This document shows, one piece after another, positions 34,612-42,837 of a DNA stretch of 64,000 bases. The position numbers and the translations under genes were made by a program. The stretch's first letter is position 1. Each line of letters starts with the position of its first letter. Origin of the DNA: Mesorhizobium tianshanense. Lineage in GTDB: Bacteria > Pseudomonadota > Alphaproteobacteria > Rhizobiales > Rhizobiaceae. The notes under the pieces are model-generated. The model was not told the DNA's origin and did not search any database. It saw only the letters and a list, made by a program, of their open reading frames with translations. Where the stretch lies: contig NZ_VLKT01000034.1 in NCBI RefSeq assembly GCF_007830515.1, positions 1 to 64,000 of the forward strand, read 5' to 3'.

Positions 34612-35565
34612 CTACAACCCAAACATCCGAAAAGTGGTGCGACCGGAAAGCTCGCGCACGGCCTCGAGTTGTTGCAGTCGCGCGAAGAGGCGTCGCGTCG
34701 CAAAGCGCGACAGGTTCTTTGTCGTCAGCGAGCCCGGTACGGCATCGTCGTCGAGCAGTCTTTGGATAACCTCGCCCGCCCCCTTTGTCCTGAGCTTGGG
34801 TGCGACGGCGATGAGCCGCTCCGCGCGCCGCGACAGCTCGGCGGCCAACCGGCAGGCCTCCGCCGCGGCTTGAACCAGCGCCAGGCAAACCGCCCGCTCA
34901 AAACTCTTGTCCGCGGGTCGGATGCGCTTGCCGCCGGCCTCATCGCGAAAAGCCGGACCGAAGGCCTGAGTCATCAGGAGCGGCCGCGGCCGCGGCCAGC
35001 GCAGGCTTTTTGCCAGCACCAGGTCGGCGAGCCGCCAGGCAAGAAGCTCGGAGTCGGGGCGCATGGTGACGACGTGAGCGACGATCGCCGCCGCGGCGAA
35101 CGGCGCCGGCCGCTGCAACCCCGCCAGGTTTTCGGTCTCCGTGCTGAGGTCGGCGAGCGCAGCCTCGTCCCAATGGACCCCGAGCTGGTCGACGATTCTT
35201 TCAAGCCGATCGGGGTTCGCGGCGGGCGGCTGCACGGAAAACTGCCGCCAGGCGCCATAGATGGCGCCGGCCGGACCGGGATCGGTGCCGGCGGGGCACA
35301 AGTGCCAGGCATCGCGCAGGGCGGCCTCGTCCTCGGCGCGGCCGGCGAGCCGCATGCTGGCGGCGGCACAGCGAAGCGCCAGCCGCTGCCGCCAGGCCCC
35401 GGCCCAGGAAGGCTGCGCGCGGGCAAGCGTGTCGAGCGCGGCCAGGGCGGCGCCGGCCTGGAAGGCGGCGTCGGCGGGGCTGGCGTCACGGCCGGGCGCG
35501 AGCGCCCAGGCCGGCACGGTCGGCGGCGCGGCGGGGCTGGCGGTCGCGGGATCGAGGCGAATCAT
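34612..35565 (-). CDS. DUF1403 family protein
   Basis: Start set at ATG 35565 (MIRLDPATASPAAPPTVPAW), which matches the usual beginning of this family. The 317-residue alanine-rich helical protein contains AFQAGAALAALDTLARAQPSWAGAWRQRLALRCAAAS and GRAEDEAALRDAWHL, then SLRWPRPRPLLMTQAFGPAFR, all typical of DUF1403. Function is unknown. The family is regularly encoded next to an scpB paralogue on plasmids and islands of alphaproteobacteria, as here (3 bp apart), suggesting a joint role in replicon or element inheritance. Confidence 0.82.
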   Translation of the reverse strand: MIRLDPATASPAAPPTVPAWALAPGRDASPADAAFQAGAALAALDTLARAQPSWAGAWRQRLALRCAAASMRLAGRAEDEAALRDAWHLCPAGTDPGPAGAIYGAWRQFSVQPPAANPDRLERIVDQLGVHWDEAALADLSTETENLAGLQRPAPFAAAAIVAHVVTMRPDSELLAWRLADLVLAKSLRWPRPRPLLMTQAFGPAFRDEAGGKRIRPADKSFERAVCLALVQAAAEACRLAAELSRRAERLIAVAPKLRTKGAGEVIQRLLDDDAVPGSLTTKNLSRFATRRLFARLQQLEAVRELSGRTTFRMFGL

Positions 35566-36048
35566 GACTTCGAGGGTAAAACGGCGGTGCGCTTTGCGCC
35601 ATGATTTGCACGCCGAAACGCACAGCCTGTCGTGCCAACAAAACGAATGATAATGTTGCATTACCAGTCATTGCGATAAAATTGATAATCTGGAATCAGA
35701 TCCGTGGAATTATCCGCTATGTTACTGATCTTTTACTTTTCCAATGTGCACACTGCGTTGGTGAGTGCTTCAACGATATTTAATGACGCCAGATTTCCTG
35801 GCTCCCCAAGATTCGAAACTCCGCGCTCGATAGTGGGTGTCGGGATGTAGCGCCTCTCCCGCTACCACCCTAACCCACTATCCCGCGCAGTGGTCTGGCG
35901 ATGTAGCGGTCCTGCGCCGCCACCCACCGCTCCATGCGTTCGAATTGCGGATCGATGTTGCGTGGTCGCAGGTGCGAGCATCTTGCGTAGTGCAAAATTA
36001 CCGCGAGCGTGTTTTCCGATTTCTACGTCGAAGCACCACCGCTGCACG
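35566..36048. other. AT-richer intergenic stretch, no gene recognised
   Basis: It contains the long hairpin at 35829-35882. The rest shows no recognisable coding frame. A promoter for DUF1403-scpB is expected near 35.6 kb. Confidence 0.4.
35829..35882. repeat. Long imperfect hairpin
   Basis: GATAGTGGGT (35829) pairs with ACCCACTATC (35873-35882), and inside them GTAGCG pairs with CGCTAC around a seven-base loop. There is no T-tract, so it is not an ordinary terminator. Origin unknown. Confidence 0.5.
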
Positions 36049-36387
36049 ATGCCAGAGGCGAGCCGCTTTTTCTCACCTGCGCCTGCTGCCACTATCTCTT
36101 CCGTGTCATCGTCAAACAGGAAAAAGACGTGGGAACAGCAGACGAACTGTGTTCTGCCACAGGTCAGCGCAGTTCCTGAGCCTGTAACCTTGGAGAGAAT
36201 TGACCGCGCTCTCGATACGCTCGCCCTAGCGATCCACAAGGCTGGCAACAAAGGACGAGTGTACCTTCCGATTTACGAGCGTCTTGAACGCGAAAAGAGG
36301 AATTTGATAGCCGAGACGAGCGCAATGTTGCGCGTCAAGGAGCGGCTCAAACAATCTCGGGATCGAACGGCAAAGCAATCTTTTTGA
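36049..36387 (+). CDS. Conserved hypothetical protein next to the integrase
   Basis: The conserved-looking part is VTLERIDRALDTLALAIHKAGNKGRVYLPIYERLEREKRNLIAETSAMLRVKERL, a helical protein similar in my memory to short rhizobial proteins found beside phage or island integrases. ATG 36049 gives 112 residues, but the first 45 look less convincing, so the true start may be later. It is convergent with the integrase gene and overlaps its 3' end by 41 bp. It has no known function. A role as excision or regulatory factor is a guess. Confidence 0.5.
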   Translation: MPEASRFFSPAPAATISSVSSSNRKKTWEQQTNCVLPQVSAVPEPVTLERIDRALDTLALAIHKAGNKGRVYLPIYERLEREKRNLIAETSAMLRVKERLKQSRDRTAKQSF

Positions 36388-37729
36388 GTTCATCGTGACG
36401 CCATTGCAGCGATCCGCCCGAACCATACTCTACACGCTCGATCGTGTGGCCCATTAAGATCTTGCGAAGCTCACTGTCGATGCCTCCCTCTTTCATACGA
36501 TCCTCAAAACTGTGTCGGAGCGAGTAAATCTTGTGCTTTGGCGTAGGAAAAAGTTTGTTAGTTTTGAAAAACTTATTCAGGTTTGCTGAGAGTGCCTCTT
36601 CACGATTGCGGTAGCGGGGGAAGCCCTGCGGATTTTTCTTGAAAACCTCGAGCGCAACGCCGACCAGCGGTACGTCTCGCACGGACCATTCGGTCTTGAT
36701 TTCGCGCGGATCATGGGCATCCTCCCGTGGAGAGATGCGAATATACGGGACCAGCGTATCAATGAAGATCACGGTCTCGTCGAGGTTGCATATCTCGCTT
36801 GGCCGCGCGCCTGTCTCGATCAGCGCCAGAACGCAGCGACGCGCTTGAGGATCCAGGGATTCCAGAGCGCCCGGTTTCATTATCTGATCGATTATCCATT
36901 TGGTTTCGAATGATGGCCGTTTCCGACGGCGCTTGCCGCGCTCCGAAAAACGGAGGTCATCGAATGGGGTGCCTTTTTGTTCCTCGCCCAGATGAGCGAA
37001 ATAGCGCCTGTAGAGGTCCCGCATATTGCCTAGATCTCGATTGCCGGCCGACGCGGAATGTGTGGCGGGCCCGGCTTCCGGCGGCGGTGCGACGCGCCTA
37101 AGCCAGAACCGGTAGAAGGCCAATCCGTCCTCGCGCGTGATTTCACCGATGGACTTGTCGCCGATAAGGGCAACAAAATTATTGATGGCTCTCTGTTTTA
37201 CTTTCTTCCACATTCGGCGCTGCGACTGGCTCTTGCCGACCACTTCATGTGCCATGATCTCATTGGCATAGACATCAAAGGCTTCGGAGATCTTGACAGG
37301 CGGCACTCGCACGCCACCGAGAAGAGCGTCGGCCACGGCCGGGGCCGCTTGAACGCGCTCCAGCGCTTCGACACGCTTTAAAATCGAATCGACATTGTGA
37401 AAGCCTGCAACCTGTCCGTTTGAAAGATAGGAAACCCCCATGGCTTCAGCCCGGCGAACGGCGTCGCGATACTGATCGAGTGCCGACCTTGTCTCGCCGC
37501 CAGAAAGAAGTACGGCCCACAGGGTCTTGTCAGCGTCTTCGAGCTTGTCGCGCATAGCACGTGCAAGGCGGCGCTCATCCGTTTCCAGGGATTTGCGAAT
37601 GAACCTGCCGCGATCGTCTATGCCGACCATCTTGGCAGGCATTCGCCGGTGATAATAGAAAACCCCGCCACGCTGAATGAGGTAACGATCCGGGTCTCTG
37701 GCGGGCTCTGCGGCGACCTCTTTTCGCAT
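36347..37729 (-). CDS. Tyrosine site-specific integrase of the island (DUF6538 type)
   Basis: The 460-residue protein begins with the DUF6538-like segment RYLIQRGGVFYYHRRMPAKM, followed by an arm/core-binding SAM-like region (about 140-230) and the catalytic domain. Catalytic residues visible are the arginine in LIETGARPSEICNL, the YSLRHSFEDRM box (arginine-histidine present, first histidine replaced by tyrosine), LMGHTIERVEYGSG with histidine and the nucleophilic tyrosine. It catalyses insertion into and excision from the tRNA-Leu 3' end 138 bp away. The arm-type repeats at 37743-37778 lie immediately upstream of its start, so the protein may regulate its own promoter. Confidence 0.93.
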   Translation of the reverse strand: MRKEVAAEPARDPDRYLIQRGGVFYYHRRMPAKMVGIDDRGRFIRKSLETDERRLARAMRDKLEDADKTLWAVLLSGGETRSALDQYRDAVRRAEAMGVSYLSNGQVAGFHNVDSILKRVEALERVQAAPAVADALLGGVRVPPVKISEAFDVYANEIMAHEVVGKSQSQRRMWKKVKQRAINNFVALIGDKSIGEITREDGLAFYRFWLRRVAPPPEAGPATHSASAGNRDLGNMRDLYRRYFAHLGEEQKGTPFDDLRFSERGKRRRKRPSFETKWIIDQIMKPGALESLDPQARRCVLALIETGARPSEICNLDETVIFIDTLVPYIRISPREDAHDPREIKTEWSVRDVPLVGVALEVFKKNPQGFPRYRNREEALSANLNKFFKTNKLFPTPKHKIYSLRHSFEDRMKEGGIDSELRKILMGHTIERVEYGSGGSLQWRHDELKKIALPFDPEIV

Positions 37730-37742
37730 GGGCCAAACTCGC

Positions 37743-37778
37743 GATGTATCTCACTTTGTATCGCAGTTTGTATCGCAG
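37743..37778 (+). repeat. Three tandem 12-bp repeats, candidate integrase arm sites (right)
   Basis: GATGTATCTCAC followed by two exact copies of TTTGTATCGCAG, beginning 14 bp upstream of the integrase start and ending 88 bp inside the right att core. It is the counterpart of the array at 467-502 in the same orientation. Confidence 0.75.
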
Positions 37779-37866
37779 TAAGGCGAAAAAGCCAAGCACT
37801 CCCTTAAGGAGGTTCTCGGTGGCCATGACATTTCAATGAGTTAGAGGTTCAGCTTTCGAATTTCAT

Positions 37867-37882
37867 TGGTGCGGTCGAGAAG
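37867..37882. repeat. Right island attachment core within the tRNA-Leu 3' end
   Basis: TGGTGCGGTCGAGAAG, identical to 393-408. It comprises the last 16 bases of the tRNA gene including CCA, so integration leaves the tRNA intact. Confidence 0.85.
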
Positions 37883-37951
37883 ACTCGAACTTCCACGGGT
37901 TGCCCCACAGCGACCTCAACGCTGCGCGTCTACCAATTCCGCCACGACCGC
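37867..37951 (-). tRNA. tRNA-Leu (anticodon GAG)
   Basis: The minus strand gives an 85-base tRNA with acceptor stem GCGGTCG/CGACCGC, encoded CCA end, D arm GGAATTGGTAGACGC, anticodon stem-loop AGCG-TTGAGGT-CGCT (anticodon GAG at 37915-37917), a long variable arm typical of class II tRNAs, and the T loop TTCGAGT. It reads CUC and CUU leucine codons. Its 3' end is the integration target of the island to the left. Confidence 0.96.
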
Positions 37952-38130
37952 ACGTGGTAGGAGCCGGAACGAACCGGCTCGCGGCGTGTAGCAAATCGTT
38001 CCCGGCGAAACAAGGGCGCGTCGCGCAATAATTGCCGGGGATTCGGCATAACCATCCAAAGGGTCGAACGCGCTCGGAACTGGACGTTTCGGCCGATTGC
38101 CACCATATGTGAAGCGACACGAGATACGCC

Positions 38131-38874
38131 ATGACAGAACGCAGCCAGATCGCCACGTCGTTCCTGCCCTTGCCCGGTTCGGCGCCGGTGGAATGGCGGA
38201 TCGAACCCGGCCTCACCGCCTATCCGGAGGCGCTTGCCGTGATGGAGGCGCGTGCCGAAGCGATCCGAAGTGGCGCCGCCGGCGAGATGGTCTGGCTGGT
38301 CGAGCACCCGCCGCTCTACACGGCCGGCACCAGCGCCCGCATCGAGGACCTGATCGAGCCGGACCGCTTCCCGGTGTTCGCGGCTGGACGCGGCGGTGAA
38401 TACACCTATCACGGGCCAGGCCAGCGGGTCGCTTATGTGATGCTCGACCTGAAGCGGCGGCGCGAGGATGTCCGCGCCTTCGTCGCCGCACTTGAACAAT
38501 GGATCATAGGCACGCTCGCCGCCTTCAATGTGCGCGGCGAACGGCGCGAGGATCGTGTCGGCGTCTGGGTGGCGCGGCCGGACCGCCCCACCCTGGCCGA
38601 CGGGTCGCTCGCCGAGGACAAGATCGCTGCCATCGGCATCAGGCTGAGGCGCTGGGTGAGCTTTCACGGCATCGCCATCAATGTCGAGCCGGATCTCAGC
38701 CACTTCAGCGGCATCGTGCCGTGCGGCGTGCAGGATCACGGCGTCACCAGCCTCGTCGATCTCGGCCTTCCCGTGGGGATGGCGGACCTCGACCTCGCGC
38801 TGAAATCCGCCTTCGAGGATGTCTTCGGACCCGCGGCACCCTTGCCTGTCGAAATGACCCGCAAGGCCAGCTGA
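38131..38874 (+). CDS. lipB: Lipoyl(octanoyl) transferase LipB
   Basis: The 247-residue enzyme moves octanoate from acyl-carrier protein to lipoate-dependent proteins such as the pyruvate dehydrogenase E2 subunit. It shows GGEYTYHGPGQRVAYVMLDL (substrate pocket), the catalytic lysine in EDKIAAIGIRL and the catalytic cysteine in GIVPCGVQDHGVTSL. Length is normal for alphaproteobacteria. It stands alone on the plus strand, divergent from the tRNA-Leu gene, and is the first core gene beyond the island. Confidence 0.95.
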   Translation: MTERSQIATSFLPLPGSAPVEWRIEPGLTAYPEALAVMEARAEAIRSGAAGEMVWLVEHPPLYTAGTSARIEDLIEPDRFPVFAAGRGGEYTYHGPGQRVAYVMLDLKRRREDVRAFVAALEQWIIGTLAAFNVRGERREDRVGVWVARPDRPTLADGSLAEDKIAAIGIRLRRWVSFHGIAINVEPDLSHFSGIVPCGVQDHGVTSLVDLGLPVGMADLDLALKSAFEDVFGPAAPLPVEMTRKAS

Positions 38875-38976
38875 AATCTTGCAGATCGGCTCAGATCACC
38901 GCGCGGATGTCCACGAGTAGCTACGTCCCGGCAAGGCACCAGCGTTTGAGCTGCGTCTTTCAGCGTTGGCGCAGCC

Positions 38977-39063
38977 TCACATCGCTCCGATCCAGATCGC
39001 CATGGAAATGAGAAACGTACTCATGCACACCAGTGACACGACATCCTGAACAAGACCAGTCAT
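38977..39063 (-). CDS. 28-residue membrane microprotein behind an SOS promoter
   Basis: ATG at 39063 is preceded by CAGGAGAGA. The 28-residue product begins MTGLVQDVVSLV and continues as one membrane helix ending in IWIGAM. Directly upstream are three GTTC tetranucleotides spaced 11 bp apart (39086-39111), the alphaproteobacterial LexA-box pattern GTTC-N7-GTTC twice, and a TTGACA box at 39115-39120. The size, single helix and SOS control recall SidA of Caulobacter, a 29-residue SOS-induced division inhibitor, though I cannot show homology. It lies 227 bp downstream of lolD. Coding status is inferred from the start site, ribosome-binding site and hydrophobicity. Confidence 0.6.
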   Translation of the reverse strand: MTGLVQDVVSLVCMSTFLISMAIWIGAM

Positions 39064-39085
39064 CACTCTCTCCTGTTTTCAGTAT

Positions 39086-39120
39086 GTTCGTATTTTGTTC
39101 TAATTTTGTTCGAATGTCAA
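39086..39120 (-). promoter_or_regulatory. Double SOS box (LexA site) and promoter
   Basis: GTTC occurs at 39086, 39097 and 39108 with exactly seven bases between copies, giving two overlapping GTTC-N7-GTTC LexA boxes of the alphaproteobacterial type. On the minus strand a perfect TTGACA (39115-39120) precedes them, and an A/T-rich -10 region (CAAAAT or AAAATA) lies 17-18 bp on, so LexA would cover the core promoter. The next start codon in that direction is at 39063. Confidence 0.75.
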
Positions 39121-39289
39121 CGAACGCAATCCGGCTCGCCGCGAAATTACGGGCGATCGGTTCGGCACGGTTAAGAAAAGGTTGAGAGGCGGATTTCCGC
39201 CGTTTCCATACTGGCTGCGTGTGGGGAAATGCAGCCAGACGGCACGCTGGTGATCAGCCTGCTCGCAGGCCGGCTGAATATCGATACCT

Positions 39290-39973
39290 CTAAAGCGGGA
39301 CCACCTTGCCGTCGGCCAGCGTGACGCGACGGTCCATGCGTGAGGCAAGCTCGTGATTATGGGTCGCGATCAGCGCCGCAAGGCCCGATTGCCGGACCAG
39401 CGCTCCCAGTGCCTCGAACACATAGGAGGCGGTGACAGGGTCGAGATTGCCGGTCGGCTCGTCGGCAAGCAGCACCAGCGGCGCATTGGCGACGGCGCGC
39501 GCGATGGCGACGCGCTGCTGTTCGCCGCCGGACAATTCGGATGGCCGGTGCTGCGCGCGCTTGCCGATCTGCATGTAGTCGAGCAGTTGCGCCGAACGTT
39601 CCGCAGCCTCCTTGCGCGTCAGCCCTTTTATCAGCTGCGGCATCATGATGTTTTCTAGCGCCGTGAACTCCGGCAGCAAGTGATGGAACTGATAGACGAA
39701 GCCGACGTCGTTGCGACGGATCGCCGTGCGCTCGTCGTCGGAAAGCCGCCCGCAGGCGCGGCCAGCCAGAATCACGTCGCCGGCGTCCGGTCGCTCCAGC
39801 AGCCCGGCGGTATGCAACAGCGTCGATTTGCCGGTGCCCGAAGGCGCCACCAGCGCCACGATCTCGCCGCGCTTCAGCGAAAAATCGGCTCCCTTGAGAA
39901 TGGTGAGCTTGCGCGGCCCCTGGACATAGTGCCGCTCGACGCTCTTCAGCTCGATAATGGCCTCGGCCATCAT
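39290..39973 (-). CDS. lolD: Lipoprotein-releasing ABC transporter ATP-binding protein LolD
   Basis: Start at ATG 39973, overlapping the lolC stop by four bases. Upstream open frame is only shadow. The 227-residue ATPase contains Walker A ALVAPSGTGKSTLLH, Q-loop FVYQFHHLLPEFTALEN, signature LSGGEQQRVAIARA and Walker B LVLLADEPTGNLD. With LolC/E it extracts lipoproteins from the inner membrane. It ends the proS-lolC-lolD run. In rhizobia dnaE often follows, but here lolD is followed by the SOS-controlled microprotein and the tRNA. Confidence 0.94.
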   Translation of the reverse strand: MMAEAIIELKSVERHYVQGPRKLTILKGADFSLKRGEIVALVAPSGTGKSTLLHTAGLLERPDAGDVILAGRACGRLSDDERTAIRRNDVGFVYQFHHLLPEFTALENIMMPQLIKGLTRKEAAERSAQLLDYMQIGKRAQHRPSELSGGEQQRVAIARAVANAPLVLLADEPTGNLDPVTASYVFEALGALVRQSGLAALIATHNHELASRMDRRVTLADGKVVPL

Positions 39974-41256
39974 TCGTACCTCAGCGCTTCGACCGGATCG
40001 AGCCTGGCCGCGCGCCATGCCGGAAACAGCGTCGCCAGGAACGACAGCACCAGTGCCATCAGTACCACCGAGATCGTCTCGCTGGCGTCCATGCGGGCCG
40101 GTAGCTGGCTCAGGAAATAGAGCTCGGGATTGAACAGCCTCTCGCCGGCGAGCCAGGAGAAGAACTGGCGGATGCGCTCGACATTCAGGCAGATGACAAC
40201 GCCAAGGAGGACGCCGGCGAGTGTGCCCACCACGCCGATCGCCGCGCCCGTCATCAGGAAGATGCGCAGGATCGCGCCGCGCGTGGCGCCCATGGTGCGC
40301 AGGATGGCGATGTCGTGGCCCTTGTCCTTCACCAGCATGATCAGGCCCGAAATGATGTTGAGCGCCGCCACTAGCACGATCAGCGTCAGGATCATGAACA
40401 TGACGTTGCGTTCCACTTGCAGCGCATCGAAGAATGTCCTGTTGCGCTCTCGCCAGTCGACCATGCTGATCGGCCGCTGGGCGGCCTCCTCGACCTTCGG
40501 CTTCAGCGCGTCGACATTGTCGGGATTGTCGACATAGATCTCGATGGTCTGGGCCCGGCCGTCCATGTTGAAATAGAGCTGCGCTTCCGAGAACGGCATG
40601 TAGACGATGGAGCTGTCATATTCCGACATGCCGACTTCGAAGATCGCCGTGATCGGATAACCCTTCATGCGCGGCGTCGTGCCGAGCGGCGTCACATCGC
40701 CCTCGGGCGCGATCAGCGTGATGGTGTCGCCAAGCACGAGACCGAGATTCTCCGCCATGCGGCTGCCGATGGCGACCCCCTCGCTTGCGTCGAAGTCGAC
40801 GATCGAGCCCTGCTTGATATTGTTGGCGACGATCGAAATCTTGCCCAGATCCTCACCGCGTATGCCGCGCACCAGCGCCCCTGACCCGCCGCCGACATTG
40901 CCTTGCGCCAGCACCTGCCCGTCGATCAGCGGAATGGCGTATTTGACGCCGGGCACGCCGTTGATACGACCGGCAACCTGCGCGTAGTCCTCAAGCGGCA
41001 TGTCGAGCGGCTGCACGATCAGATGGCCGTTGACGCCGAGGATGCGCGTCAGCAGCTCGGCGCGAAACCCGTTCATGACAGCCATCACGACGATCAGCGT
41101 GGCGACGCCCAGCATGATGCCGAGGAAGGAGATCGAGGCGATGACAGAGATCACCGTCTCCTTGCGGCGCGAACGCAGATAGCGCCACGCAACCATGCGT
41201 TCGAAGACGGAAAAAGGTCCGGCGGCCAGGGGTTTCGCTGCGGCCGCTTCGCTCAT
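39970..41256 (-). CDS. lolC: Lipoprotein-releasing ABC transporter permease LolC/LolE
   Basis: Start at ATG 41256 (MSEAAAAKPLAAGPFSVFER), which overlaps the proS stop. The 428-residue membrane protein has the family N-terminus FERMVAWRYLRSRRKETVISVIASISFLGIMLGVATLIVVMAVMNGF, a large periplasmic domain (about 50-270) and three C-terminal helices of the FtsX type (ILTLIVLVAALNIISGLIMLVKDKGHDIAILRTMGAT). It is the single Lol permease, as in other alphaproteobacteria. It is coupled to lolD by overlap. Confidence 0.93.
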   Translation of the reverse strand: MSEAAAAKPLAAGPFSVFERMVAWRYLRSRRKETVISVIASISFLGIMLGVATLIVVMAVMNGFRAELLTRILGVNGHLIVQPLDMPLEDYAQVAGRINGVPGVKYAIPLIDGQVLAQGNVGGGSGALVRGIRGEDLGKISIVANNIKQGSIVDFDASEGVAIGSRMAENLGLVLGDTITLIAPEGDVTPLGTTPRMKGYPITAIFEVGMSEYDSSIVYMPFSEAQLYFNMDGRAQTIEIYVDNPDNVDALKPKVEEAAQRPISMVDWRERNRTFFDALQVERNVMFMILTLIVLVAALNIISGLIMLVKDKGHDIAILRTMGATRGAILRIFLMTGAAIGVVGTLAGVLLGVVICLNVERIRQFFSWLAGERLFNPELYFLSQLPARMDASETISVVLMALVLSFLATLFPAWRAARLDPVEALRYE

Positions 41257-42581
41257 GCGGCAACACCGAAGCGTTTCTTCACGTCTGCGATCGGCAGTGT
41301 CTCGCGCTCGCCGGTCTTGCGGTTCTTGATTTCGACCTCGCCGGCTGCCACGCCGCGCGGTCCGACGATCACCTGCCACGGCAGTCCGATCAGGTCGGCG
41401 GTGGCGAACTTGCCGCCCGGCCGCTGGTCGGTGTCGTCGTAGAGCACGTCCTTCCCGGCAGCGATGAGGGAGGCATAAAGGTCGTCGCAGACGCGGTCGC
41501 ACTCGGCGTCGCCGACCTTCATGTTGATCAGACCAATGTCGAAAGGCGCCACCGCCTCCGGCCAGATGATGCCGTTGTCGTCATGGCTGGCCTCGATGAT
41601 CGCCGCGACCAGCCGTGACGGGCCAATGCCGTAGGAGCCCCCCGAGACGAAATGGTCCTTGCCGTCGGGTCCGGTCACCTTGGCGCCCATCGGCTTCGAA
41701 TATTTGTCGCCGAAATGGAAGATATGGCCGACCTCGATGCCGCGCGCCGAGACCCGGTCCGTCTCGGTGACCTTTTCCCATGCTGCTTCGTCGTGCATCT
41801 CGTCGGTGGCGGCATAGGGTGCCGTCCATTTCGTGACGATGCCGCTGATCTCGGCATCGTTCGAGAAATCCGTGCCTTCGCCCGGTACCGTCAGCGCAAG
41901 GTAGTCGCGATGGCAAAACACCTGGCTCTCGCCGGTGTCGGCCAGGATGATGAATTCGTGGCTGAGGTCACCGCCGATCGGCCCGGTGTCGGCCCGCATC
42001 GGGATCGCCTGCAGCCCCATACGCGTGAACGTCCGAAGATAGGATACGAACATCCTGTTATAGGCCGCCTTGGCGCTTTCAAAGTCGAGGTCGAAGGAAT
42101 AGGCGTCCTTCATCAGGAACTCGCGCGAACGCATGACGCCGAACCGCGGCCGCACCTCGTCGCGGAATTTCCACTGGATGTGATAGAGGTTGAGCGGCAG
42201 ATCCTTATAGGACTTCACATAGGCGCGGAAAATCTCGGTGACCATTTCCTCGTTGGTCGGCCCGTAGAGCATGTCGCGATCTTGCCGGTCCTTGATGCGC
42301 AGCATCTCCTTGCCGTAGTCGTCATAGCGGCCGCTTTCGCGCCACAGCTCGGCGGACTGGATGGTCGGCATCAGGATCTCGAGCGCGCCGGCCCGGTTCT
42401 GCTCCTCGCGAATGATCCGGCAGACCTTGTCCAGCACCCTTTTGCCGAGCGGCAGCCAGGAAAAACTGCCTTGCCCCTGCTGGCGGATCATGCCGGCGCG
42501 CAGCATCAGCCGGTGCGAGACGATTTCGGCCTCGCGCGGATTTTCTTTGAGGATCGGCAGGAAATAGCGCGACAAACGCAT
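41253..42581 (-). CDS. proS: Proline-tRNA ligase
   Basis: Start at ATG 42581 (MRLSRYFLPILKENPREAEIVSHRLMLRAG). The 442-residue class II synthetase is the short alphaproteobacterial form without the editing insertion. Motif 2 is visible as WKFRDEVRPRFGVMRSREFLMKDAYSF and motif 3 around GSYGIGPSRLVAAIIE. The anticodon-binding domain follows (PFDIGLINMKVGD through WQVIVGPRGVAAGEVEIK). It charges tRNA-Pro. The stop overlaps the lolC start, so translation of lolC and lolD is linked to it. Confidence 0.95.
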   Translation of the reverse strand: MRLSRYFLPILKENPREAEIVSHRLMLRAGMIRQQGQGSFSWLPLGKRVLDKVCRIIREEQNRAGALEILMPTIQSAELWRESGRYDDYGKEMLRIKDRQDRDMLYGPTNEEMVTEIFRAYVKSYKDLPLNLYHIQWKFRDEVRPRFGVMRSREFLMKDAYSFDLDFESAKAAYNRMFVSYLRTFTRMGLQAIPMRADTGPIGGDLSHEFIILADTGESQVFCHRDYLALTVPGEGTDFSNDAEISGIVTKWTAPYAATDEMHDEAAWEKVTETDRVSARGIEVGHIFHFGDKYSKPMGAKVTGPDGKDHFVSGGSYGIGPSRLVAAIIEASHDDNGIIWPEAVAPFDIGLINMKVGDAECDRVCDDLYASLIAAGKDVLYDDTDQRPGGKFATADLIGLPWQVIVGPRGVAAGEVEIKNRKTGERETLPIADVKKRFGVAA

Positions 42582-42837
42582 GGACTGTTCCGTGAGAGAG
42601 GATTGCCGCACCGGAATCGGCGCGGCGCTGGCTTGCTTGCCCCGGCTTCATAGCCATTTCATGACGGAATGGAAACCCGCCCCCCAGGCGCCCGCAAAGG
42701 TGTCGCGGTGCCGCAGCCGCCTGCTGGTCGTTTCGCAAGCAACGCCTGCCCTAGTATTGTGCACTGCAGCACGAGATTGCTTATTTCCAGGCAAAATTCT
42801 GCGTGACATTTTCATCCGCCTTGGGCTAATGTGCCCC

